Shown here: one piece after another, positions 44,501 to 56,500 of the stretch | Layout: each line of letters starts with the position of its first letter | Numbering within the stretch: position 1 is the stretch's first letter | From: Sesamum alatum | Taxonomy: Eukaryota; Streptophyta; Magnoliopsida; Lamiales; Pedaliaceae | Reading direction: 5' to 3' | DNA: 64,000 bases | Assembly (NCBI GenBank): GCA_034509735.1 | Contig: JACGWO010000011.1 | Location: 19,452,979-19,516,978 of the forward strand | The notes under the pieces: model-generated | The model's database searches: none | Told to the model about the DNA's origin: nothing | The model's input: the letters and a program-made list of their open reading frames with translations, nothing else | Program-made: the position numbers and the translations under genes

Positions 44501-47500
44501 GTTGACTGAACTTCATAAAGAGTATAATTGTTATTATTTGACATTTATTTGAATTTTTTTTGTAACGATATCTCTGCTGCATTATATTTCTCTTTTGCTT
44601 CTTCTTTATCAATGTCTTTTTATTTATGAATCAAACACGCTCGTAATATCAAAATAATTATTTATGTCATGGGGTGTTAGAAATTGTTTTAATTATATTT
44701 CAAGACCAATTTCCCATGGATTCTGAATTGCTGTTTGTTATAATATTGGTTACACTTTTTAACTTCTCTTTTTTATGCATCATTGTACTCAATGTTGCTT
44801 CCTTTTTTCCTTTTTGAGTTAGATGGCTTTTTTCTTTGTATTGCAAATTTATACTTCATATTTTAAAATGTTTTCATAATATTTTATTTACATGATGATT
44901 TCTCTTGCTTAAAATGAAGTTTCAAATGCATATATTGCTATTTTACCTCCACAATGTCTAATTAATGTGAAAGTAATTCCAATGTACAGAGAATTTTCTA
45001 AAATTAAGATAAAGTTAACTACTCAAAGTTTCATTCATTTTGAATTTTTAAAAGCAATTCGAATATAATAAAATTGGCAATTTTCTATTACGATTTTTTA
45101 TGTCTATTTTTTAGTATTGTTTGGTATTCTTTTGAAACTTTATCTTAATTTTTTTAAATGAATATTATTCATATGCAATTCATTTAATTTATTTTACCAA
45201 AACTGTTATTATATATGCCCCTAGAGAATTAAGATTTCTTCGAAATTTTTGAAAGCTCTTTTTTCGATATCGGTTTTATTTCAATATTATGTACCTCTGC
45301 TCTTTGTTTGGCTGGAACGTTGTTTGATCTAGAATTATTTAAGCAGTTTAGAGGATTTCGAGCCATTAAAATAGCATCATTCTTTATTGGAGCTTCTTTT
45401 TCCTAACTAATTCTTATTTATTATCAAGAAGAGTTCTTAAGATGCCTTTATATAATGGGAATAAATACTTGGTCTTATAAACTTTACACTAGCATCCTAT
45501 AATACAAATGTAGAATCCATGGCCAAATCAACCATACTTTGTTGGTGTGCTGCCCATGCAGGTTCTTTTTGTGTTTGTCCTGACCCTAGGTAAACAATCT
45601 AGTGTTAGCATCATTCGCATGGGGTAGCTTTGCGCTAGCTTAGTCTAGTATAATGTTACAACATAGCTTCCCGTTTGCAATTCGGAGCAGTGGATGACTT
45701 TGATACAAATTTATATTGTCTTGAGAGAAACCTACCTCAAAAGTTAGCTACTAATGTGGGAGAATTTGGACCTACCCTAAATTTGATTCAAGTTCCACAC
45801 TTAGCATGAAGGACTATAAGACAAGGACTAGGGGTTTCATAAAACAAGGACTAGGGGTTTTGTGACACTTTCAGTTGGACAGCTTGTCTTCAAATAAGAG
45901 TGCACATGGTGACAGAGTCCGCCACAGCACCTTGTATCTTGCTGCATATCCCATGTGCTCACCAATATAATGGCCCTAGGATAAGGCAATGTTTTTGGTG
46001 GCTTCTACTTTTCACCCGAAATATAATTATCTTGGCCATTCGGCTAGTGCTTAACTATGTTGACACACCAAGACGCAGTAGCCACAATTTAAATAGGTGG
46101 TAGTGACTAACTGTGCATGTGTAGAGTGCCTTCTCGTTAGAGCATGTTGAATCTCTTCAATTTATTTCACTTAAATTTTAGTTGAAACAATTGTTCTATA
46201 TGATTGATCGTGCCTGCTTTTCTTTAAAAGTAAGCTAAAAAGACTGTAAACAAAAACTTACCTCTGTGCTTTGTCCACATTTGGCACTTTGTTAAATGAA
46301 AGTATTTCCACTTCCAACCAATTTCCACAACCTTTGTACGTATTTTAATTTTACTACTTTCTTAAGCTCAATCCTGACCCAGACACTGAGTCTCCATAAA
46401 CATGTTTCTTATAGGTTCTAGCTGTCTGGTTGGACCCGTATTACTTATTTTGTCCGTAATTTTGTGGCTCTATAAGTCAATGTTAACTTCGATGTCTACA
46501 TTTGTGATAATGATCAAACTATTTTCACTATCCAAAAAGCTTGAGTAATTAGTCCTTTTAGTGTCCAACAGGTTTAATTAATTTTCCTTTTTCTATTTTA
46601 GTATTAGGTTTCTTACGGAATCATTTTTGGATGACGTGTTACTCCATAAAATATTGAGATGTCATTCTTGTGGACTCTGAAAGAAAGTTCTCTTCTTTTG
46701 TTTGTATGGGAAATAATAGGAAGTTTGTTATAAAATCACGTGACACGCTTCGCAAGCTAGAAATTTTAAGCTCTTCTCTTCAATCTTCTCTCCTCCCATC
46801 ATCCCCTGTACAATGAAACTAGGGGGTATTTATACTATGCTAGCTGATGCGTACCTGGGTTCTAAGGTTCTCAAATTTCAAAGGACTTGCGTGCAAATCC
46901 TAAGATTGGGGGACTAACCTGCAAGGAAGCATTAGCACTTCGATGCTTAAGTCAGTAAAGTGTAAAAAGTACAATGGAACTTGAAATAAGATGAGGATAT
47001 TGGTGATAATAGGTGTGTGAGATAAGAATTCGAGTGATGTGTGAAAAATGAGCTTCAAATAGCCGTGAAGTGTGAAAAATAGCAGAAATGAGTAGACGAT
47101 AGATCGAGGTTACCAAATAGTTGCAAAAGACCTCTATTTATAGGCTTGTGCAGAGCGGGAATTGGGGGTTGGTTGAAAGGAGTCCTATGCCATATGAAAG
47201 TGGTTGAATCAGCTAGCTTCTCGAAAAATCCACGTACAAACGGTTGAGATATGCCAGGTTGACTAAGTCTTGCCACTTCTGCCAGAATATCTGGAATTTT
47301 AGTACATTCACCTTCCCCGCTGATGTGTCGTCGGTACACTAGGATCCAGCTGGAGATATTTTAGGGTGATGTGTATTATTGTGTTAGCAATCTATAGGAG
47401 GTGTCTGTCCACCTGTATGATGACGTGTCTCCCTGTAATTGGCTCGCCTCTTTGGCCTGCAGTATAGTGAAATCAGCGGGTAATATTATGGGCCTTTGCC

Positions 47501-50500
47501 CTCCCTGTGGTGGGTTGTTCTGCTGACAGTATTAGCTGGCTGGCCCCTTCGAGAGGGCCTATTGGGGTTGGGTCCAAGGAGGATTCTGGGGGACATCACT
47601 AGCAATAAATATGGGGTGAGTAAAATCAATTTTACCTCTTAACCAACCATTAATTCGTGGATACAATTTACTATATAGGGTAATCTAGTAATTACGTAAC
47701 AATTCAAATCGTATGGTCCTGAGCTCTTGTCGCTTTCTATGATAAGGATTTTATTTTCACTTTGGATCACCTTTTGATTGATCTTCCTATCTCCATCAGC
47801 AGCCCCCCAACTCTTAAACATTTAGGAGTTAACTCGAATTAGTATGCTATGTTGAATGCGGGATTGGCCCCTTGAGCCCCTTGCTAGATCTTTCCTTATC
47901 TTTGTTTTGAAGCTTTGAGAAAGACTCCATCAATGACTTGTCATTGTCTAATCTGCTTCCATCTTCTTTGGCTGAATATTCTTTATGACAATCGTTGTTC
48001 ATATTCTTCTATAAAATATGATTAGTAATAATGAAGTATAAATAATGGAAGCAAAATCTTCAATTTTAGTTGAGTAGTTGAAAATAAAAAATTGAGATCC
48101 ACCTTCAATCAATGAATAGGCTTGTGTGTGCATGTGCATGTGCATGCTTTGGTACTCCACACCTTAATATTATATACTAATGAAACGTGAGTCTTACCCC
48201 GTTTGTTTTTTTTTCTTTTCATGTATAAGTATTTGGTGGAGGCTTGCTCAAGCCTTGAGAAATGAAATATATGCACATTCAAGTCGAGGCGCACCTTGGC
48301 CAGATTTTGGCCGAGGGGATTTGCCTCCCATCATTGATGTCGCTTGCCCCCTTTCTTCTATGCCTATCCCGTCGTGAGAAAATTTCTATAACTCTCCTCA
48401 ATGATGATTTGGATGAGTTTGGCGTGGATGGGACTGAGTCATCAACAACCCCCGAGTTTAGACCTTGCTTTCTTGATTTTATCTCCTAGTGGGGTTTGTA
48501 ATTTTTATTAATTCAAAGGATGATTTTCGGAGTGAAGGGATAGAATCCCCAAGAGAATTGTTTGAGAGTCACTTTGACTCATTAGAATTTTAATCGAGTT
48601 CGGTTCTTCAAAGAGATTTCTTCGAACTCCATCCTCGCTAAAAATAATGATTTTAAGTAATTGTGTTGGAAGGTATCTTGTTCTTCCTTGCTTCCTTTGG
48701 CTTCGGGGTGTTGCGTTATAAACTCGAGGAAGTCACTTTGGGTGTCGCTTATGATACCTTAGGGGGGACATTTTGTTTTTATTTTCTTTTGACTTCTTGG
48801 GTGTCGCTTATGTCACCTCAAGGAAGTCATTTTTCTATTGACTTCAGGGTGTCGCGTATAACACCTCAAGGAAAGCCTTTTTTCTTTTGACTTTGGGGTG
48901 TCGCTTATGACACCTCAAGGAAGTCGTTTTTCTTTTAACTTCTGCAACGTGTCACTTATGCAACCTCAAGGAAGCTATTTTTCTTTTGATTTCGAATTGT
49001 TACTTATGACACCTAAAGAAAGCCATTTTTGGTTTGTCTCACGGAATGACGTAGTAATAAAGACTATTATTTGATGCTGAGATGAGAAAGATTGACATTT
49101 TAATTTTTGGAAAGTGATCGTAAAGAAATTAATATATCCCAAAGCTTCTAAGTACTAAACCTCTTGGTCGTCTACCCTTCTTCCCTGATTATTCGCTTCC
49201 TTGATGCGCAACCTCCTTTACTCGATCATTCTTGTTGCTGGATTCAGGATATGGTGCCAATAGTTCCTGTTTTGGTGTGTCATCACTGTCCCATCTTGGT
49301 TCTTCAAAATCGTTCATTCTTCTGCTGTGATCCAGAAATTCCTTGAAATATCTTTCTGGATCAACCTTTTACCTCATCTTTAAAATTATGATAATCTTTT
49401 TTGCTATGCCCTTTCATGGAATCGGCAATACCGATTAGACTTCATCCTTTTAGGGTTGCCTTGCATGGGTGGCGGCCAACGGACTTGATCTCGCCGCTTC
49501 GCGACGCGACAACAAGGATTTCAGCTTGCGAAATGTTCAAGGGCGTGTAACGTGCTACGTTGTTTGCGGGCATATGTTTGCACTTACGTTTGCCTCCCTC
49601 TGTCTTTGGAAGCATAACTCCCTCTTCCTCACTCGACCTTCTTTTCATTGGAGTCATCGGCCTCGTGCCTGCAGTCTCCTCTATTCTTATGTATTTTTCC
49701 TCCATTGCTAATAACTCCTAACGGGTAGTTGAGGGTTTCCCGATATGCATAATACTTGCTAAAAGTTCCGGGTTTACATGTGGGACATCGAGTACAACCT
49801 TTGAAAAACCTATGGACATACTCCCTAAGACCTTCACGTTCATGCTGGACATACTCCCTAAGACCTTGATTGCGAAGTTGTGTAGGCAGCATTGTGAGAG
49901 ATGCTCAAAAGTCTCAACAGATTTGGAAGACAACTCGTTAAACCAAGTCAAACCAGAGAGAGTTGTACGGAATAGTTGCAATACGCGGCGTCGCTTATGT
50001 CCAGCAAGTCTGCTCTTGCCAAGAATTGATCTAGGTGGTCTTGCGGGTCTCCTACTCTATTATACTCGTTGAAAATGCAGGGGCTAACGACCATAATATA
50101 GATCGTTCATCAGCATGAAGAATATACGGCCAGCTCCCCTTCTTGAACAACCAAGGCTCAGCTTGGGTCTTCTTCCTATAACTATGAATTCCATTGGACC
50201 CAGAAATGATGAATTGGAAGAATCGGTTGGGTCTTCCAATATCAATAGGTTGATTGTTTTGCTCCTGTATCTTCCAAAAGGAAAATTGAGAATCGTATCT
50301 GGGCTACTACTATTCGTATAGAAGGAAAAAAATCAAGAGTTGCGAGCCAGTAAAGACTAAGAAGGTTGACTCAAGAATAAATTCTCACTTCCAAGGTGCT
50401 GAGTTGGACTCCCATTCTAAGTAAGGATTCTTGTGGTTCTGGAGGTTTCGGCTACAGGAGAACCAGGAAGGGAGAGCCTTCCCCTCCCCTTTCCACCTAA

Positions 50501-53500
50501 CTCTTTGGTTTGAGGTTCGGGATTTTAATCCCGGGTTGTATAGCTACGACCAATGTCTAGGGTGCAAAAAGACTACGCCTTGGTGGTGCAGCCGCTAAAG
50601 GGTAAGGCGGGAATTCCCTTGGTCTTGCAGGTTGGACGAATCTGGGTGGAGGAGGTGCTTGACTTCTCATAACCCTGTGAGGCTCTCTCCCTCGATATGA
50701 CACGCCTTGAGGAAGGGGTGGTGCTCGACCTCCCTTCTCCCTTGAGACTCTCCTCTTTGCGACAACACTCCTTCATGAGGTGGCGGAGGAAAGTGGTTTT
50801 TTTTTCGTGGATACCTCCCTAGGGGATGGTGGGAGGAAATGATTGCCCTTAGGCTGAGACATCCGTGCTGGTTACTTCCTCCTCATGGTTCCTCTCTTCT
50901 TGGGCGTCCCTGAACCTCTTTTCACGATCCTCGGGAGCCAAGTGAGTGTCTTGACCTCTGCAAGATGGCGAGGGGGTCATGGGAGTAGCCCATGTTTGGC
51001 GATATACTAAGCCACCACTCCAGTTGCAGCTTGGGCAGAAGCGCTCTTGACCAGTTGGCGAAGCGATCTTGACCAGTTGGCGAAGCGCTTCCAGTGTCAT
51101 TTGAACTAGTGGTGGTGGCGGCGGAGTGTTAAACCTCTCCCGATCTCGCTCCCCTTGAGTACGTACTTGCTCATTCCATAAGTCATTGATTGGGGGGTTT
51201 CCGATTGGTTGACCGCAGGGTAGTGGTTCCCGACTCTTCCCTCGAGTCCTCTGCGTCCAACATCTCCATTTCTAGCTTATTGGGTGTGCATCCTCAATGC
51301 TTAGACCAAGTTCCCAGAGACGATGCCAAAGTTGATGGGGGAAATAATAGGAAGCTCGTGATCAAAGTATGTGACACACTTTGCAAGCTAGAAACTATAA
51401 GCTCTTCTCTTCAATCTTCTCTCCTTAGTTGATCTCTCCTCCCCCTGTCGCCTTTACAATGAAGGGGTATTCATACTATGCTAGCCAAAAATGCGGGCTC
51501 AGTAAAATCAATTTTACCCCTTGCCAATCACTAATTCATGGATACAAGTTATTACATAGGGGTAATCTAGTAATTACATGATAATTCAAGTCGTACGGTC
51601 TTCATCTCTTATCGATTTCTATGGTAAGGATATGACTTTCACTTTGAATCACCTTTTGATTGATCTACATATCTCCATCAGTTCGTGATTAAATAGTTCT
51701 CTCTCTCATTTCCTTCAATGGTTTATGTCTTACATGTGGTGAAGTACCCACAACTTTACTATTGTATGGAACACATGGCTAATTTATGCACTGGTCATCA
51801 GCATAACAGCCACATCAATGGTATTTGTATTATACTAGATTTGGAAAGTTAATACCCAACATCAACTTTTTCTTGCATCTTATATCCTAATTATAGGAAG
51901 TTGATGGGCTTGTGTTTCAACTAATTGTCAAAAGTATGCTACAATTTTGAGAATTATTGGTTTTATGCGGTTAATAATATCTCTCCACTGATGAATTTGT
52001 TTCTATTACTTAGTAGGTAGAGCAATAGATTATTATAATTATGAATCCCATTTTATTTCTTATTTTGTATACCTGCTGGTTATAACTTGGAAAGTTACCA
52101 TCTGTACTGCCTAGTGGGAAAAATTGTTCTTCGAAGTAGACATGGAACTAGAGTAAAAAATATTGAGAAGTCAAATGCCAAAACATCCACTAGGGTGCTA
52201 AAAAACTTCCTTTTACGTGTTGGTGAAACAGGAGAAATTTATGTTGATGTATAAAATCCAAATCAAATGCCATATGATTTCCTTGGAACTTCCACCATGA
52301 GTCCATATTTCTATTTGAAACCTTCATATGTAAAGCATCAGAGTGTGAGGTAGGCATGTTCCCCAGCAACCAACATATTCTCATATGCTCATGCCTATAT
52401 AAAGTTTGGGGAGAAAATTGAACCCTATGTTTGGTTTCATTTTCTCCCCATCTCAAAATTGAACCCTATGTTTGGTTTCATTTTCTCCCCATCTCCGACA
52501 TAGCATTACCCAAAAGACCCGGAGATGGGGAGAAAATGAAACCAAACATAGCATTACCCAAAAGACCTTTACTAAGGTGTTTTGCACATTCTCCCATATA
52601 TACTCTCCCCATCTCCGAGATGGGAGAAAATGAAACCAAACATAGCATTACCCAAAACATCTTTACTAGGTGTTTTGCACATTCTCCCATATATACATAC
52701 ATCCACTTATAAAAATAAACAAATATTACTATATACATATATACATTTATAGAAATATATAAAACAGACATGATTTGACAATGAACAGCATTTTGTGTCG
52801 CCTAATATATAACACAATACACACAAAAAACATAAATATTACTATATACATATATAAATATATATAAAAGAGACATGATCTGACATTAAACAGTGTTTTT
52901 TGTCTCATAATATATAACACAATACATTTTTTACACTATTTAAAAGTAACTCCAAAAACAAACCCAAACATACACCCTATTTCTAACACACACTTATTTA
53001 TTTTTATTTCTCTCTCTTTCTCCACAAAACAAAACAAAACATTTTAAAAATGAAACCAAACATAGGGGAAGTTTCACATGATTCAAATGTTTGTTGCTCT
53101 ATGAAGGGGAATTCTCATTTATAGGGACGATAAGTTATACCTTGTAACCTGTTTCCATGTCATAGTAGACGTCTTCAAGTGATCTCCTACCATAAAGATT
53201 TTCATTATTCCTTGTTCACTTTCTAATCAGCAAATTTAGCCAATCTACCTCAACTTGCCTCTTGTGTCCGAGGGACATGCAGTCCAACCAGATTGGTCCA
53301 TGCTTATTGGACTTAACACACTTACATGGTAGCGATTATGCATGCTTATTGGGCTTAACACACTTACATGGTAGCGATTAGGTTGAAGCACATAATAGAA
53401 CGAAAATATACCTGTATTATCGGACATGATGAGAAAAGAATATCAATTGCTATTTTAGTTTTGTGTTGATTATTTTGGTTTTTAATGTTTAACTTTTGGA

Positions 53501-56500
53501 ATATAGTCATATGCTCTCTCATTCCAAACAACCTTATTGTGTTTGCTGCATGCTTTGAACCCTCTGGTTTGGGTGATAGCTTAGGAGTTTGCTGCTTCTT
53601 TCAGTAAGAATGTTAGTCACTATATCTCCACTGTATCTGTTGTTCAGTCTTCAAAGATGAGCGAAAAAGACGGAAGAAAAACCAAATAGAGAACGAGAAG
53701 AAGGCCTATTCCTGTGCTGTTAAGTGCTACTTTGTTCGAAATGACTCTCTTGATCCTGTTGAAGATAATAATTATATATTGTCCGGGAAAAGTGTTGGTG
53801 AAGTGAGGCGCCTTTATATGCATATACACACTGTCTTGACCATGGAGAAATATATGGCCAGGTTTATTCTGTTATTATTTCCCCTTTCATGTTAATATCT
53901 GTCCCAGATCCTCTTATGAAGCATGGAGTTGCTTGCTTTTGGTGCCCTCAGATTTTCCCTGATCCTGTCAAAGACAATAAAGCTTCAAGTTGACTTTGAT
54001 GCTGTTACAATTGAAAAGATTCAAGATATACCTTTTAGAGTAATTACCTTTTATTTTATTTCTTTCTGTTTTCTATTCATTTCAATATATATATGTGTGT
54101 GTGTGCATGTGCTTGCATATATGTTTTGTTTTTCATTTCTATTAATTATTGAGGATAAATTGCATTTATCTTTCTTGTTCCATAATTTTAGGATGATTCA
54201 GGTTCTCTTATCTGCGATGAAGATGGGAAGCCGCTTTTACATACGGATGGAACAGGATTCATTTCAGAGGACTTAGCAATGAAGTGTCCAAAAGATTTTT
54301 CTGCTGCGAAGTATATTACAGACAATAGTTTTGAGGTTAGGATTTTCACTTTCATTTAAGAATGTTTAGTAGGAATTACTTGGTTATATAAATGGAAAAA
54401 AGAAATATCTGTGTGAAATGATTGAAACTTACTTTGAAATGACTGCTAGAAATATGAAGGTTGTGTGTGTAGAGTGTATTCTGAAAGCCATTTCATATCA
54501 GTCACTGTCTGGTGTGCGCTGTGATATTTCTTGCTTCAGTATGCTATTTGGATTTTAAAGTTTATAACCTAATTGTTTACAGCTTGGATGTGATAAATTT
54601 TCCTCTTTTATCCACTTAGGTCATATGATCTCTCACTGAACTATTTATCTGAAGCATGCATGAAAATTTGAAATGTCACCATCTTTCCTAACTTTGCATT
54701 GTCCTATAAAGCTACTTTTTGCTTTGGATGCATAGAATTATCGCTAGGAATCTTGATGAAGCTGCATTACGCCATATCACAATGAACTCCAAGGAATTGA
54801 AAACTCTTCAATTGTATCAAGTTCCAAAACGTTGCTCATGCTAGATTTAGGGCTGTCCTTTTACCTTGTATCAATACTAACTAGTGTTGATCAATCAGAT
54901 TCTAACATTTTTCTCATTGTCGAACTCTATTATATATATTGTAGACTCTGTTGAGATGGTTCTGGAACTGCATTAATTCATTTATTCCCTTAACTCATTT
55001 CCTTTTGCAACTTTAGACATATCACGAGTTTGTCGACATTGGCGATGCTTCGTGTCAGACAAGGCTAGCAAAATCTAGAAATAAGGAAGCGGTAAAGTTT
55101 TAAGTTTGTCATTTTATTCATTTTATTTCATTAGCAAATTTCCAGAATCTTTTACTCTCCATTATTTCTGAATTCTTAGCTAGATATCTGCTTTTGGTCC
55201 ATTCTTTCAGCCTTTATTGATGCAATGCCGTTTGTTTCACAATGGTTGTGCTGTTAAGGGAACTCTTCTTGTCAATAAAAAGGTATGTGCGCATATTTTA
55301 CCGCACATCTTTGCTGTTCTCAAAATTTTTGATTGCATCGTTAAAGAATTAGTATTGAGTAGCTGCCAAAATAGAAACGTCTTGTAATTGGAGCTATAAC
55401 CATGCCTCAACCTTCCTTTTTGTTAAACTGGTAGCTCTTCATTATCGGAACTTCATGTATAGATACTCATGACTAGCTGCTATAAAATCAATATAATCCT
55501 TGTACATATCAAGCAATCTATGGATATCTTGCAATTGGCTGTAAAAGCAGCAGGGAATGCATCACAATTGGTAACATATTCTCTCCATCTAGAAGGAATG
55601 GGATAAGATTCAGATGCAAAGTTTTGGCTCCCCTTCCCTTAAAATTGGCAACTGAAAAAAAGTGAAATTATCTCGGAATGATACATATACTCAGAATTAA
55701 GAAATGCCCAAGAAAATTGATTTTCTCTATCCTGAGTAAAAGTTCCATGAATTTGTGTTGCAAAATTTTCTTGATTTGGTATTACCGGATAATTGTCGGT
55801 CTCTTTTATTATTTCTCAATTGTTTCTTTCGTAACATTATTATTCAAAGTAATATGAGTTTGACGTTACCTTAGCTTTTTAAATTAAATAGCTTTGTTAT
55901 TTGGTGAGAGCCTTAGCTTTTTTGTTTCTTGTCCTTCTTGGTAATGCAACACATAATACCCGACTACTGCAGCTTAAACCGGGACAAATTCAGATTCGGC
56001 CCTCTATGATTAAAGTTGAGAGAGACTGTACATTGCCAGTGCAAGCGAATTTCAACTCGCTGGAGATTGTTGCTATTAGGTATTTACCACTAGATAATTC
56101 ATTTTTCCTTTTCCAGTCACTTTCCTTGTCTTCCTACAGCCTTTTCTTTTCTGACATGTGTATGCCTATGCATATCTTTTTCTTTCTCTTTTATTTCCTT
56201 TAACAGTAAAGCTTGTCGTCTTTTCTGTTGTAAAATTCACAACTAAAAGCTTGATTGTCGCAGTTTCTAAAGCTTCATCTGAATTGTTTGATGCATATAT
56301 TGAGGAATTGCGGTTTAATGCATTTGAAAAATGTCTAAGAGGTTCATCTTCGCACTAGCCTTTTTATCTTGCTACATCAAAGGGAGGTTGTAAATTTGTT
56401 ATTTCTAGTCCAAAATGAAAAAAAGAAAACCACATTTTAGTGGCATTTTCTCACTACATTGAAGATATATAAAAATTAATTAGAGGATAGGTTTATGTTT

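Larger units (their letters stand above)
47799..51335 (-). other. Internal region of the gag-only element
   Basis: Besides the gag remnants, this region holds a tandem array (48705-49035) and open frames of 60-90 codons that do not match any domain I recognise, for example around 48262-48489 on the plus strand. No pol motif (DTGA/DSGS, YVDD, HHCC) was found on either strand. Confidence 0.6.
46708..51680 (-). mobile_element. Gag-only (non-autonomous) Tat-type LTR element, antisense
   Basis: Direct LTRs at 46708-47798 and 51336-51680 share the TGGG..GAAATAATAGGAAG start, GCAAGCTAGAAA..TAAGCTCTTCTCTTCAATCTTCTCTCC, and the CACCTTTTGATTGATC ... TATCTCCATCA end. The left LTR is longer only because a solo LTR is inserted in it. 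The primer site TTTGGCATCGTCTCTGGGAAC reads on the minus strand at 51310-51330, beside the right LTR, fixing minus orientation. Only gag-like coding is found inside; no protease, reverse transcriptase or integrase motif was seen in 3.5 kb. It depends on other elements for movement. It lies in RDR intron 5, opposite to the gene. Confidence 0.85.
42593..53647 (+). other. Intron 5 of the RDR gene (11.06 kb)
   Basis: The donor GTAATT follows ...RFRFLG and the acceptor TTGTTCAG precedes TCTTCAAAG. It contains AT-rich sequence without genes (43000-45500), a 27-bp tandem repeat with ACAAGGACTAGGGGTTT (about 45820-45865), an antisense LTR element (46708-51680), a Tourist-like element (52423-53067) and a 42-bp tandem duplication (53300-53382). 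Reading phase is preserved across it, so splicing could still give an intact protein. Confidence 0.85.

Noticed and set aside
48262..48489. Host gene inside RDR intron 5 (75-codon plus-strand frame)
   Set aside because: It lies between the LTRs of the gag-only element, has no recognisable domain, no splice partners and no promoter; most likely retroelement interior.
48705..49035. CRISPR-like array
   Set aside because: The units are contiguous and diverged with no unique spacers, and the sequence is eukaryotic nuclear DNA; it is a retroelement tandem repeat.
56158..56358. Extra RDR exon in intron 11 (66-codon open frame)
   Set aside because: Exon 11 joins exon 12 in phase and reproduces the conserved [26 protein letters not shown] region without it, and the frame has no flanking splice sites that keep phase.
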